In this document: positions 45,244 to 53,853 of the stretch, piece after piece
Numbering within the stretch: position 1 is the first letter of the stretch
How the letters are laid out: every line of letters begins with the position of its first letter
Origin: Hungatella hathewayi
GTDB taxonomy: Bacteria; Bacillota; Clostridia; Lachnospirales; Lachnospiraceae
Assembly: GCA_025149285.1 (NCBI GenBank)
Contig: CP102274.1
Span: forward strand, 1,689,501-1,753,500
Reading direction: 5' to 3'
DNA: 64,000 bases
The notes under the pieces: generated by a model
What the model was told of the DNA's origin: nothing
The model's input: only the letters and a program-made list of their open reading frames with translations
Database searches by the model: none
Translations under genes and position numbers: made by a program

Positions 45244-45491
45244 GCTTCGCGCTCAGAAAGTTTCTTCCCCGCCTCGGGGTGCGTCCCGGAGCAGGGGGAG
45301 TGGATATCCCGTGTCCGCCTTGCTTCCTACTCGCCATAAAAATGAACGTGACTGACGGACACATAATGCGTGTGTTCGCCAGTCACGTTCATTTTTATGC
45401 CTCGTATCCAGATGGCGGCACACTGGGATATCCACTCCCCCTGCTCCGGGACGCACCCCGAGGCGGGGAAGAAACTTTCTGAGCGCGAAGC
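45244..45491. repeat. Large near-perfect palindrome, about 248 bp
   Basis: Outer arms 45244-45310 and 45425-45491 are perfect 67-bp inverted copies. After a short bulged stretch, inner arms 45335-45354 and 45380-45399 (20 bp, perfect) continue the stem, and the 25-nt tip can pair again with one wobble. Short open frames run through both arms but mirror each other, so they are probably not genes. The element starts 6 bp after the HD-GYP stop. The 436-bp gap 45238-45673 holds only this element, an A-rich/G-rich stretch and the promoter of the next gene. It could be a MITE-like repeat, a structured RNA or a terminator. Confidence 0.92.
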
Positions 45492-45603
45492 TTTGAATTT
45501 AGAAAAAGCGAAAAACGGGGGAGGATTGGGTGGGGGGGAAGGGGGACTGAGATATAAACTTTGATCGTAATAAAAATGTCATAAAATCTTATCAGAAAAG
45601 AGT

Positions 45604-45633
45604 TGGACATCAATCATGGCAGTGCGTTATAAT
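45604..45633 (+). promoter_or_regulatory. Probable promoter of the second L,D-transpeptidase
   Basis: TGGACA (45604-45609), 18 bp, TATAAT (45628-45633), 40 bp before the ATG. Confidence 0.55.
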
Positions 45634-45673
45634 AAACGTATTGATTAATTACTAGTGAAGAGGTAGGAATTGG

Positions 45674-47410
45674 ATGGAGAGAGAAAAACTACGCAGCAGA
45701 AAGAAGAAGTCGCTGGGCATAAAGGGTTGGGCCGCTGTTTTAGGTGGGATCGCAGTGGCGGGGGCCGCGGCGGTTACTGTGATGTACATACAGACGGGGA
45801 AACAGTATCGCACTGTGTTTTTTCCGAATACGACAATTAATGGGGTTGATGCGTCGAAGAAGACTGTGGATGAAGTGAAGCAGCTGATTGCTTCTGGCAT
45901 CGATGGATATACGCTGACCATAAAGGAGAGGGGCGGAGCGGAGGAAGTGATATCGGGCGATGATATAGGCCTGGAATCTGTCTTTGACGGCAGCCTCGAG
46001 AAGCTTCTGGAGGAACAGGAGCCTAATGACTGGTTTAGTCACAGAAAGACGCCTCAGTCTTTTGAAATCGATACGATGATCCAGTTTAATGAGGAGAAGC
46101 TTGGGGAAGTGATCGGTGCGCTTAAGTGTTTTGATGAGGCACAGGTGGTGAAACCACAGGATGCGGCCATGTCGGAGTATGTGTCCGGACAGGGATACAG
46201 TGTGATTCCGGCTGTGGAGGGGAATGAACTGGATAAGGAGAAGGTGGCGGCCGGTGCTCAAGAAGCGGTTAGCGGGCTACAGAGAGAGCTGTCTCTGGAG
46301 GAGCTGGATGCATATGTGAAGCCGGGAATCGCCAGTGATGATGCGGAACTTCTTGCCCGTGTGCAGGCACTGAACAGATTTGTGAATGTCAGGGTGACTT
46401 ATACTTTTGGAGACAGCCGGGAAGTGCTGAGCGGTGATACGATTAAGGACTGGGTCGGCATTGGTGATGATGGGAATGCCTATGTCAGCAGCAGTGCAGT
46501 TACGGAGTATGTGAAGAGTCTGGCTTCTAAATATGACACTTATAATAAGGCAAAAACCCTGAATACTTCGTACGGAAAGACGGTCAGGATTACGGGAGGC
46601 AGCTATGGCTGGAGGATCGACCAGGCCGCAGAGGCAGATGAACTGGCGGCTATTATCCGTTCCGGCGAGAGCCAGACGAGAGAACCGGTCTATAAGCAGA
46701 AGGCGGTCAGCCATGGAGCGAATGACTATGGCAGCACCTATGTGGAGATTAACCTGACGGCGCAGCACCTGTTCTATTATAAAGACGGCAGTCTTGTGGT
46801 GGAATCTGATTTTGTGTCGGGCAATGAAGCCAAAGGCTGGGCTACTCCGGCGGGAGTCTATCCGCTGACGTATAAGCAGAAGGACGCGGTTTTAAAGGGC
46901 GAAGATTATAAGACGCCGGTGGATTACTGGATGCCGTTTAACGGCGGAATCGGTCTGCACGATGCAACATGGCGTTCCAGCTTTGGAGGTACGCTGTATA
47001 AAAACGGCGGATCCCACGGCTGTGTTAATCTGCCACATTCCGTAGCGCAGAAGATTTTTGAGAATATCTCGGCGGGTACTCCGGTACTCTGTTACCATCT
47101 GGAGGGAACGGAGTCGAAGACTACTTCAACACCGGCGGGAAAGCCGATACAGCCGACGACTGCGGCGCCGGAGACAACGGCAGCGACAACTCCTGCGGCT
47201 CCCACTACGGCAGCGACGACGGCCTCTCCTGAGAGCACGGCACCGTCTGAGGCTCCTGTGCCGAAGCCAACGGAGAGCCAGACTGCAGCTCCGACGAAGG
47301 CTCCGGAGACGGAAGCCTCGACGGCGGCTTCTTCAGAGAGCGGAGAGAAGGGGCCTGGAATTCCAACGGGGAGTTCGGGGAATAAAGAGATTGGACCGGG
47401 GGTCTCATGA
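45674..47410 (+). CDS. L,D-transpeptidase with Pro/Thr-rich C-terminal tail
   Basis: A 578-residue wall enzyme, paralogue of the one at 32652-34064. A basic cytoplasmic start (RSRKKKSLGIKG) and one transmembrane helix (AAVLGGIAVAGAAAVTVMYI) anchor it. Peptidoglycan-binding repeats (about 50-350) precede the YkuD domain (about 360-480) with HDATWRSSFGG and SHGCVN, nucleophile Cys450. The last 90 residues are a Pro/Thr/Ala/Ser-rich tail, probably an extended wall spacer. It makes L,D-cross-links outside the membrane. ATG at 45674 follows GAGGTAGG. Confidence 0.92.
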   Translation: MEREKLRSRKKKSLGIKGWAAVLGGIAVAGAAAVTVMYIQTGKQYRTVFFPNTTINGVDASKKTVDEVKQLIASGIDGYTLTIKERGGAEEVISGDDIGLESVFDGSLEKLLEEQEPNDWFSHRKTPQSFEIDTMIQFNEEKLGEVIGALKCFDEAQVVKPQDAAMSEYVSGQGYSVIPAVEGNELDKEKVAAGAQEAVSGLQRELSLEELDAYVKPGIASDDAELLARVQALNRFVNVRVTYTFGDSREVLSGDTIKDWVGIGDDGNAYVSSSAVTEYVKSLASKYDTYNKAKTLNTSYGKTVRITGGSYGWRIDQAAEADELAAIIRSGESQTREPVYKQKAVSHGANDYGSTYVEINLTAQHLFYYKDGSLVVESDFVSGNEAKGWATPAGVYPLTYKQKDAVLKGEDYKTPVDYWMPFNGGIGLHDATWRSSFGGTLYKNGGSHGCVNLPHSVAQKIFENISAGTPVLCYHLEGTESKTTSTPAGKPIQPTTAAPETTAATTPAAPTTAATTASPESTAPSEAPVPKPTESQTAAPTKAPETEASTAASSESGEKGPGIPTGSSGNKEIGPGVS

Positions 47411-47443
47411 CGGTGGGACCGGGAAAAGATTAGTTTTAAGAAA

Positions 47444-47471
47444 AGAGGAATCGGCATATGCTGATTCCTCT
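47444..47471 (-). terminator. Terminator of guaA
   Basis: A 13-bp stem (47444-47456 with 47459-47471, one G-U pair) followed on the minus strand by TTTCTTAAAACT. On the plus strand no T run follows directly, so it mainly serves guaA. Confidence 0.65.
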
Positions 47472-47513
47472 CATGGTTTCTGCTGAATTTTGGAGCCTGC
47501 GCCGGATTGAGGG

Positions 47514-48821
47514 TTATTCCCACTCAATCGTAGCCGTAGGCTTCGGACTCAAATCGTAGCACACACGGTTTACATTCTTCACTTCTTTTAAAATACGGTC
47601 TGTAATCTTTAACAGCACGGAGTAATCGATCTGCTCGATAGAGGCGCTCATGGCGTCTATGGTGTTGACCGCGCGGAGGATGACCGGATAATCGAAGCAT
47701 CTGGCGTTATCGCGGACACCGACGGATTTGAAATCTGGTACGATGGTGAAGTACTGCCATACAGTCTTGTCCAGGCCGGCTTTGGCAAATTCTTCACGCA
47801 GGATGGCGTCGGACTCACGGACTGCTTCCAGACGTTCTCTGGTGATGGCGCCGAGACAGCGCACGCCCAGACCCGGGCCCGGGAACGGCTGACGGTATAC
47901 CATCTCTGCCGGAAGTCCCAGTTCTACGCCGCAGGCACGGACCTCGTCCTTGAACAGCTGACGCAGAGGCTCTACCAGCTGGAACTGTAAATCTTCCGGA
48001 AGGCCGCCTACATTATGATGGGATTTGACCATCTTGGCAGTCTTTGTTCCGCTTTCTACAATGTCGGGATAGATCGTTCCCTGTGCCAGGAATTCGATTC
48101 CCTCCAGTTTTCTGGCTTCTTCTTCAAATACACGGATAAATTCCGCACCGATAATTTTTCTCTTCTGCTCCGGATCGGCAACCCCTGCAAGCTTGCCAAG
48201 GAAACGCTCAGTTGCGTCCACGTATACTAAATTGGCATCGAGCTGATGCTTGAATACGTCGATGACTGATTCAGATTCTCCCTTGCGCATCAGGCCGTGA
48301 TTGACATGGACACAGGTGAGCTGTTTGCCGATGGCCTTAATCAAAAGGGCGGCTACGACGGAACTGTCCACACCGCCGGAGAGGGCGAGCAGAACCTTCT
48401 TATCGCCTACCTGGCTGCGGATCAGATCTACCTGGTCGGCAATGAAATTCGTCATGTTCCAGTTGGCCTGCGCATGGCAGGTGTCAAATACAAATTCCCT
48501 TATCAGAGAGACTCTTGTGTCCTCGTCCTCAGGCCATTCTGCTGCGCGGTTTTCGCAGGATGCCGGCTCGTGTCCGGCGGCCATGACGGGATAGCCTGCT
48601 TCGTAGATTTCCGGCAGAACATCGATTCGTACGCCGTCCACGATATGGTTGGGACCTCCGTTTATGATCACGCCCTTTACGTTGGGAAGCTTTTTGAGCT
48701 CTTCCGCGGTAATGTCATGGGGATAAATTTCGCTGTAAACGCCGACTGCACGGATTTCCCGGGCCAGTCTTGTATTTTCTGTACTTCCCAAGTCCAGAAT
48801 GACTATCATATCCTGTTTCAT
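47514..48821 (-). CDS. guaA: GMP synthase with truncated, inactive-looking glutaminase domain
   Basis: A 435-residue GMP synthase; the usual length is about 510-525. The ATP pyrophosphatase domain (from about residue 122, SGGVDSS 148-154) and the C-terminal dimer domain ending KPTATIEWE are complete. The glutaminase part is only about 118 residues. It keeps the fold start (ILDLGSTENTRLAREIRAVG, INGGPN), but the nucleophile elbow GICYGMQ is replaced by MAAGHEPAS with no Cys, and the His-Glu catalytic half (FHPEV) is missing. It must use free ammonia or a separate glutaminase. The end is not a frameshift: the frame stays open and the junction is smooth. ATG at 48821 follows AAAGGAGG. Confidence 0.93.
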   Translation of the reverse strand: MKQDMIVILDLGSTENTRLAREIRAVGVYSEIYPHDITAEELKKLPNVKGVIINGGPNHIVDGVRIDVLPEIYEAGYPVMAAGHEPASCENRAAEWPEDEDTRVSLIREFVFDTCHAQANWNMTNFIADQVDLIRSQVGDKKVLLALSGGVDSSVVAALLIKAIGKQLTCVHVNHGLMRKGESESVIDVFKHQLDANLVYVDATERFLGKLAGVADPEQKRKIIGAEFIRVFEEEARKLEGIEFLAQGTIYPDIVESGTKTAKMVKSHHNVGGLPEDLQFQLVEPLRQLFKDEVRACGVELGLPAEMVYRQPFPGPGLGVRCLGAITRERLEAVRESDAILREEFAKAGLDKTVWQYFTIVPDFKSVGVRDNARCFDYPVILRAVNTIDAMSASIEQIDYSVLLKITDRILKEVKNVNRVCYDLSPKPTATIEWE

Positions 48822-48949
48822 AAGTGCCTCCTTTGACCTTCTCTTCTGTGATTCTAATGTAAAGCTGTAATTATTTTGCTGTAATATCTAGTGTAGCAGA
48901 AAATGAATCGAAGGTAAATGAAATTTTCATGATTTTAACAGACTTTCAG

Positions 48950-49005
48950 TAGACAAATGCAGAAATTAGACGTATAGTATATGAGAAATTGTTGCGATTG
49001 CAACA
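48950..49005 (+). promoter_or_regulatory. Promoter and candidate MarR operator of the ABC exporter genes
   Basis: TAGACA (48950-48955), 17 bp, TATAGT (48973-48978). Twelve bases downstream lies TGTTGCGATTGCAACA (48990-49005), a 6-4-6 palindrome of the TTGC/GCAA type seen for MarR proteins. A repressor bound there would block initiation; the MarR gene at 52746 is the likely source. Confidence 0.65.
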
Positions 49006-49038
49006 GTTGAAACTGCAAGTGAAGAGATGGAGGCAGAC

Positions 49039-50802
49039 ATGTTTCGAAGATTCTACGGTTATATGAAGGATTACCGGAAATACGGGCTTTTCAGCTGTGC
49101 GTGCGTGGCTTTGGAGGTTATGTTCGAACTGGTGATTCCGCTGGTTATGGCGGATATTATCGATGTGGGCGTGGCAAACGGAGACAGGAGTTACATTATC
49201 ACGAAGGGAATCGAGATGTGCATACTGGCGCTTATGGCGCTGGGGCTTGGAGCTGCATATTCCAGATTCGCGGCGCTGTGCGGCCAGGGGCTGGGAGCGG
49301 AGCTCAGGAAGGCGGAGTATCAGAAGATCCAGAGCTTTTCTTTTTCCAATACAGATCATTTTACCACTTCCTCCCTCGTTACGAGGCTTACCAGCGATGT
49401 GACGGTGATTCAGAACGCTGTGACCACTGGCCTCAGACCCGTCGTGCGTGCTCCCGTGATGATGGTGACAGCGCTCTGCCTTTCATTTTCCATCAATGCC
49501 AGGCTGGCACTGATTTTCCTGGTGGCGGCTCCGCTTCTCGGGATTATCCTGTTTATCATCATCAGCCATGTGAGGCCGCTGTATTCCAGGATGCAGAGGA
49601 GCGTTGATCTGGTAAACCGGATTGTACAGGAGAATTTAACTGCGGTCCGGGCGGTCAAGGCGTATGTCCGGGAAGGCTATGAGATGGAAAAATTTGATGC
49701 GGTCAACTCGGAACTGCAGACGGTGTCGGAGAGAGCGTTCGGCCTGGCCTGTATGAACATGCCCGCCATGCAGTACGTGATGTATGCCACCATCGTGTCT
49801 ATTCTGTGGTTTGGCGGCAGCTTGATTTTTACCGGAGGAATGCAGGTGGGAGAGCTCACCGGCTTCTTAAGCTATGTCCTTCAGGTTCTCAACTCTCTGA
49901 TGATGATTTCCAATGTGTTTATGATGGTGACCCGTTCCATGGCCTCGGGAAAACGTATTCTGGAAGTCCTGGATGAGGAGATTGAGATTAAGGATGAGAG
50001 CAGTGAACCGTTGGTCGTGGAGAAGGGCGGAATCACCTTCGACCATGTATCATTTAAATATAAGAAGAATGCAAAGGAATACGTCCTGTCCGATGTCAGT
50101 CTCGACATAAAGCCGGGACAGACGGTGGGAATTATCGGCGGTACCGGCTCGGCGAAGACGACGCTGGTCCAGCTGATTCCAAGACTTTATGAAGCCACGG
50201 AGGGGGAGGTGCGCATCGACGGAAAACCGGTGAAATCGTATCCGCTGGAGCACCTGCGCGATGCGGTAGCCGTTGTTCTTCAGAAAAACACGCTGTTTTC
50301 CGGAACGATCGAAGATAATCTGCGATGGGGAAAAGAGGATGCCTCGAGGGAGGAAATGGAGTGGGCGTGTAAAATCGCCGGGGCGGCTGAATTCGTGGAG
50401 CGTTTCCCGGATGGGTACGATACGTATCTCGATCAGGGCGGGGTGAACTTATCGGGCGGCCAGAAGCAGCGGCTCTGCATCGCAAGGGCTGTCTTAAAGC
50501 GGCCCAGGATTTTGATTCTCGATGATTCTACCAGCGCCGTGGATACGGCCACTGAGACAGGAATCCGAAGAGGGTTAAGGGAGAGCCTTCCGGATATGAC
50601 GAAGATCATCATTGCCCAGCGGATCACCTCTGTGCAGGAAGCAGATCAGATCATTATTATGGAAGACGGAAAGGTTCATGCGGCAGGCACTCACAAGAGC
50701 CTGCTGGCCTCTGATCCTATCTACCAGGAAATCTATTCTTCCCAGCATTTCCTGCCAGACGGCAGTAAGGGAGAACTTCCGCAGAAGGGAGTGAGCTTAT
50801 AA
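49039..50802 (+). CDS. ABC exporter half-transporter (heterodimer, subunit 1)
   Basis: A 587-residue type IV ABC exporter subunit: six-helix membrane domain (about 1-310), then an ATPase with Walker A GGTGSAKTT (about 367), signature LSGGQKQRL (about 471) and Walker B ILILDDSTSAVD, where the usual catalytic Glu is Asp. Such a change is common in one half of heterodimeric exporters such as LmrCD or BmrCD. ATG at 49039 has GGAGG five bases upstream; an ATG at 49027 is possible but overlaps that site. It probably exports drugs or a lipid-like compound with the next gene product. Confidence 0.92.
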   Translation: MFRRFYGYMKDYRKYGLFSCACVALEVMFELVIPLVMADIIDVGVANGDRSYIITKGIEMCILALMALGLGAAYSRFAALCGQGLGAELRKAEYQKIQSFSFSNTDHFTTSSLVTRLTSDVTVIQNAVTTGLRPVVRAPVMMVTALCLSFSINARLALIFLVAAPLLGIILFIIISHVRPLYSRMQRSVDLVNRIVQENLTAVRAVKAYVREGYEMEKFDAVNSELQTVSERAFGLACMNMPAMQYVMYATIVSILWFGGSLIFTGGMQVGELTGFLSYVLQVLNSLMMISNVFMMVTRSMASGKRILEVLDEEIEIKDESSEPLVVEKGGITFDHVSFKYKKNAKEYVLSDVSLDIKPGQTVGIIGGTGSAKTTLVQLIPRLYEATEGEVRIDGKPVKSYPLEHLRDAVAVVLQKNTLFSGTIEDNLRWGKEDASREEMEWACKIAGAAEFVERFPDGYDTYLDQGGVNLSGGQKQRLCIARAVLKRPRILILDDSTSAVDTATETGIRRGLRESLPDMTKIIIAQRITSVQEADQIIIMEDGKVHAAGTHKSLLASDPIYQEIYSSQHFLPDGSKGELPQKGVSL

Positions 50803-52664
50803 TGGCAAAATATATTGGCTATAAGAAACCGAAGAATACAAAAAAGACGCTGCTGCGGCTCATTTCCTATATGGGGAGACATAAATTTTCCATGTTTGCC
50901 GTGGGAATTCTGGTGATTGTCAGCAGCCTTGCCAGTGTATTTGGAACGTATATGCTGAAGCCGGTCATTAACAATTACATCATTCCGAAGGATATTCCGG
51001 GACTCGTAAAGGCATTGGTTTTTATGGGGGTGATGTATGCGGTGGGAGCAACGGCCACGCTGGGGTATAACCGGCTGATGGTGAAAACGTCGCAGAATAT
51101 TGTAAAGGAAATACGAAAAGATCTCTTTAATCATACGCAGACGCTTCCACTGGCGTATTTCGACTCCCATACCCATGGGGAGTTGATGAGTCATTTTACG
51201 AACGATGTGGATACGATCGCGGAGGCACTGAACAACAGCTTTACACTGCTGATCCAGAGCTTTATCACAACTGTTGGCACGATGGTGATGATTGTGATTC
51301 TGAGTTTCCGGCTGTCACTTATCGTACTGGGCTGTATGGCGCTTATGTTTCTGTTTATCCGGTTCAATAGTAAACGGAGCCGGAAATATTTCATGGAACA
51401 GCAGAAGTATTTGGGGGAGATCAATGGTTTCATTGAGGAGATGGTGGGCGGACAGAAGGTGGAAAAGGTCTTTAACCACGAGAAGAAGGATTATGAGGAA
51501 TTTTGCAGGAAAAATGAGCGTCTTCGCCAGGCGTCGACCAACGCAATGGCCTATTCCGGCTTAATGGTGCCTGTCGTCGTCAGTATTTCCTATTTTAATT
51601 ATGCGGTTTCCGCCTGTGTGGGCGGACTGTTTGCACTGGCCGGCCTTATGGACATCGGAAGTCTGGCTTCCTATCTGGTCTACGTCCGTCAGAGTGCCAT
51701 GCCGATCAATCAATGCACCCAGCAGGTCAATTTCATTCTGGCGGCTCTGTCCGGTGCGGAGCGCATCTTTGAAATGATGGATGAGGAGCCGGAGGTGGAT
51801 GAGGGCACCGTAACTCTGTGCCGGGTGGAGGAAAAGCCGGATGGAACTCTGGGCGAATGCAGCCGGAAGAGCGGACTGTGGGCGTGGAAAATCACGGATG
51901 AGGAGAGAGGAAAAAGTACTCTCGTTCCGTTAACGGGTGATGTTCGTTTTGAACATGTGGTATTCGGCTACAATGAGAAGAAAAAGATTCTCGACGACAT
52001 CAGCCTCTTTGCAAAGCCGGGACAGAAGATTGCATTTGTAGGATCCACGGGTGCCGGGAAGACGACCATCATCAACCTGATCAACCGGTTCTATGAGATT
52101 CAGGGCGGGGTGATCACCTATGACGGAATCGACATCACAAAGATCAGGAAGGCAGACTTGCGGCGTTCACTGGGATTTGTCCTTCAGGATACCCACTTGT
52201 TTACCGGTACCATCGCGGAGAACATACGGTACGGAAATCTGGAAGCTTCAGAGGAGGACGTGATTCGTGCTGCAAAGATTGCCAACGCGCATTCCTTTAT
52301 CCGGCGTCTTCCAGAGGGATACGAGACCGTATTGGAAAGTGACGGTGCGAATCTGTCCCAGGGACAGAGGCAGCTTTTGGCAATCGCACGGGCCGCAGTG
52401 GCATCCCCGCCGGTTCTGGTGCTGGATGAGGCGACCAGCTCCATCGATACGAGGACGGAGCGTCTGATCGAAAACGGCATGGATGCGTTGATGGAGGGGC
52501 GTACGGTGTTCGTCATCGCCCACCGTCTTTCCACGGTGCGCAATTCTAAGGCCATCATGGTCCTGGAGCACGGAAGGATCATGGAGCGTGGCAGCCACGA
52601 GGAACTGCTGGAGCAAAAAGGGCGGTATTACCGGCTCTATACGGGGCAGTTTGAATTGGAGTGA
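50802..52664 (+). CDS. ABC exporter half-transporter (heterodimer, subunit 2)
   Basis: A 620-residue partner subunit. Membrane domain about 1-330, then a 45-residue insert (EEKPDGTLGECSRKSG region) before the ATPase, which has Walker A GSTGAGKTT (about 414), signature LSQGQRQLL (about 519), Walker B LVLDEATSSIDTR with an intact catalytic Glu, and the His switch AHRLST. The start overlaps the first subunit's stop by one base (TAATG). Its complete Glu and the partner's Asp mark a heterodimer with one working and one degenerate site. Confidence 0.92.
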   Translation: MAKYIGYKKPKNTKKTLLRLISYMGRHKFSMFAVGILVIVSSLASVFGTYMLKPVINNYIIPKDIPGLVKALVFMGVMYAVGATATLGYNRLMVKTSQNIVKEIRKDLFNHTQTLPLAYFDSHTHGELMSHFTNDVDTIAEALNNSFTLLIQSFITTVGTMVMIVILSFRLSLIVLGCMALMFLFIRFNSKRSRKYFMEQQKYLGEINGFIEEMVGGQKVEKVFNHEKKDYEEFCRKNERLRQASTNAMAYSGLMVPVVVSISYFNYAVSACVGGLFALAGLMDIGSLASYLVYVRQSAMPINQCTQQVNFILAALSGAERIFEMMDEEPEVDEGTVTLCRVEEKPDGTLGECSRKSGLWAWKITDEERGKSTLVPLTGDVRFEHVVFGYNEKKKILDDISLFAKPGQKIAFVGSTGAGKTTIINLINRFYEIQGGVITYDGIDITKIRKADLRRSLGFVLQDTHLFTGTIAENIRYGNLEASEEDVIRAAKIANAHSFIRRLPEGYETVLESDGANLSQGQRQLLAIARAAVASPPVLVLDEATSSIDTRTERLIENGMDALMEGRTVFVIAHRLSTVRNSKAIMVLEHGRIMERGSHEELLEQKGRYYRLYTGQFELE

Positions 52665-52745
52665 AAAACACTTGAAATCTGTTAAAAAAAAGGGCATAAT
52701 AAGTGACGTTGGATCGTTAGAGATAAGAAAGGCGGTATCAAAAGA

Positions 52746-53201
52746 ATGGACCGAAAACAGGAGGTCAGAGACTTAATGTTCCGTACTGAGATGGCCAGAA
52801 AGAGGCGGATCCACCCGGTATGGACCGATATGGGGCTGATTGCAGGGCAGCCCAGGGTATTAAGCCAGCTGTTCATCAAAGATCATATAACACAGAAAGA
52901 GCTTGCAGAGGCATGCTGTATCGAACCGGCCACGCTGTCGCGTGCGCTGGACCGTCTGGAAGCCATGGGATATATTATCAGAAACGACAATCCTCAGTGC
53001 CGCCGTTCCTTCTTAATCTCTCTGACGGAAGAGGGAAAAAAGATGGCGGTAAAGGTGAAGGATACATTTGAGGGGCTGGAAGAAGAGATGATGGACGGTT
53101 TTTCAGATGAGGAGATGGATACAGTCATCAGCCTTGTTTCCAGGATCTATGAAAACCTGAGAAAGGCAGACGGAAAAGATCCGGCCGGTGATCAGGAATA
53201 A
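52746..53201 (+). CDS. MarR-family transcriptional regulator
   Basis: A 151-residue winged-helix regulator. HTH ITQKELAEACCIEPATLSRA and the wing with DNPQCRRSFLISLTEEGKK are typical MarR. ATG at 52746 follows AAAGGCGG; an in-frame ATG at 52779 is possible. It ends the exporter operon and probably represses it by binding the palindrome at 48990-49005, releasing when a drug-like ligand or oxidant binds; two adjacent Cys in ACCIE might sense oxidation. Confidence 0.88.
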   Translation: MDRKQEVRDLMFRTEMARKRRIHPVWTDMGLIAGQPRVLSQLFIKDHITQKELAEACCIEPATLSRALDRLEAMGYIIRNDNPQCRRSFLISLTEEGKKMAVKVKDTFEGLEEEMMDGFSDEEMDTVISLVSRIYENLRKADGKDPAGDQE

Positions 53202-53269
53202 GCCGGGAGAAGCGGACACGGGACTCCGGGCAGGAAATAAAGTGTAGAGAAAAGGGAGGTATTTAACGC

Positions 53270-53548
53270 ATGGAAGCAGTAAAAAAAGAGTCATTTGTGC
53301 CGATGGCATTTTTCAAGAAAGAAGCCTATACAGGCAGCTTTAAGGGAATGCGCTACCGCGTGATAAAATCCGAAGACCAGTTTGAAGCAGTTGTCTATCC
53401 GGAACCGTATTGCTTCGAGGCGACCCCGGATGAGAACAAGGTAAAGAATACCTTCCCCTTTACCGAAGAAGGCAGAGAATCTGTCGTAAACTGGCTGAAC
53501 GACCAATACGACTCCCGAAAAGCAGAATGGGACTCCGCCGCCCGTTAA
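53270..53548 (+). CDS. Small conserved-type protein of unknown function
   Basis: A 92-residue soluble protein without signal or membrane segment. It is rich in charged and aromatic residues (FKGMRYRVIKSEDQFEAVVYPEPYCF), ends with a helix (ESVVNWLNDQYDSRKAEW), and looks like a compact alpha/beta fold. ATG follows AAAGGGAGG, a strong ribosome site, which supports a real gene. No function can be inferred. A large palindrome follows it. Confidence 0.75.
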   Translation: MEAVKKESFVPMAFFKKEAYTGSFKGMRYRVIKSEDQFEAVVYPEPYCFEATPDENKVKNTFPFTEEGRESVVNWLNDQYDSRKAEWDSAAR

Positions 53549-53612
53549 TAACTCAGAAAAACAGACTGGCATCATATGATCTCGCTTATTCCCATTACAA
53601 TGCCAGTACACA

Positions 53613-53758
53613 GCCCCAGTGATTGGAGAGAGGGCGCGGGTGGCCGGGGAGGAGGAACGTACAGTTTCCTTCCCCCTTTAGTTCCTGCCACCGAGGAAAC
53701 AAGAAGCTGTACGTTCCTCCTCCCCGGCCACCCGCGCCCTCTCTCCAATCACTGGGGC
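53613..53758. repeat. Large palindrome, 52-bp perfect arms
   Basis: Arms 53613-53664 and 53707-53758 are perfect inverted copies; the 42-nt loop can partly pair (TTTCCT with AGGAAA). The arms are GC-rich and unrelated in sequence to the palindrome at 45244-45491. It lies in the 305-bp gap between the small protein gene and glnS, and nothing else in that gap is recognisable apart from a TATGAT (53811-53816) that could be the glnS -10 box and an outer ACTGGCAT/ATGCCAGT pair just upstream. Confidence 0.92.
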
Positions 53759-53853
53759 GTACCTCCTCACAAAATTCTCATTCCCCCTTTCCTATTTCTC
53801 CCAAATATGATATGATACCATATTATTGGGACTATTTATATGGAGGAAACAGG

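Noticed and set aside
45253..45564. Several short open frames on both strands around the 248-bp palindrome
   Set aside because: They mirror each other because the arms are inverted copies, and none has a convincing ribosome site.
48822..48948. Possible purine riboswitch ahead of guaA
   Set aside because: No conserved purine-aptamer loops or terminator could be seen in the leader.
53576..53853. Upstream extension of the glnS frame and a short frame through the second palindrome
   Set aside because: GlnRS homology begins after the ATG at 53854, which has a strong ribosome site; the extension is the palindrome read through.
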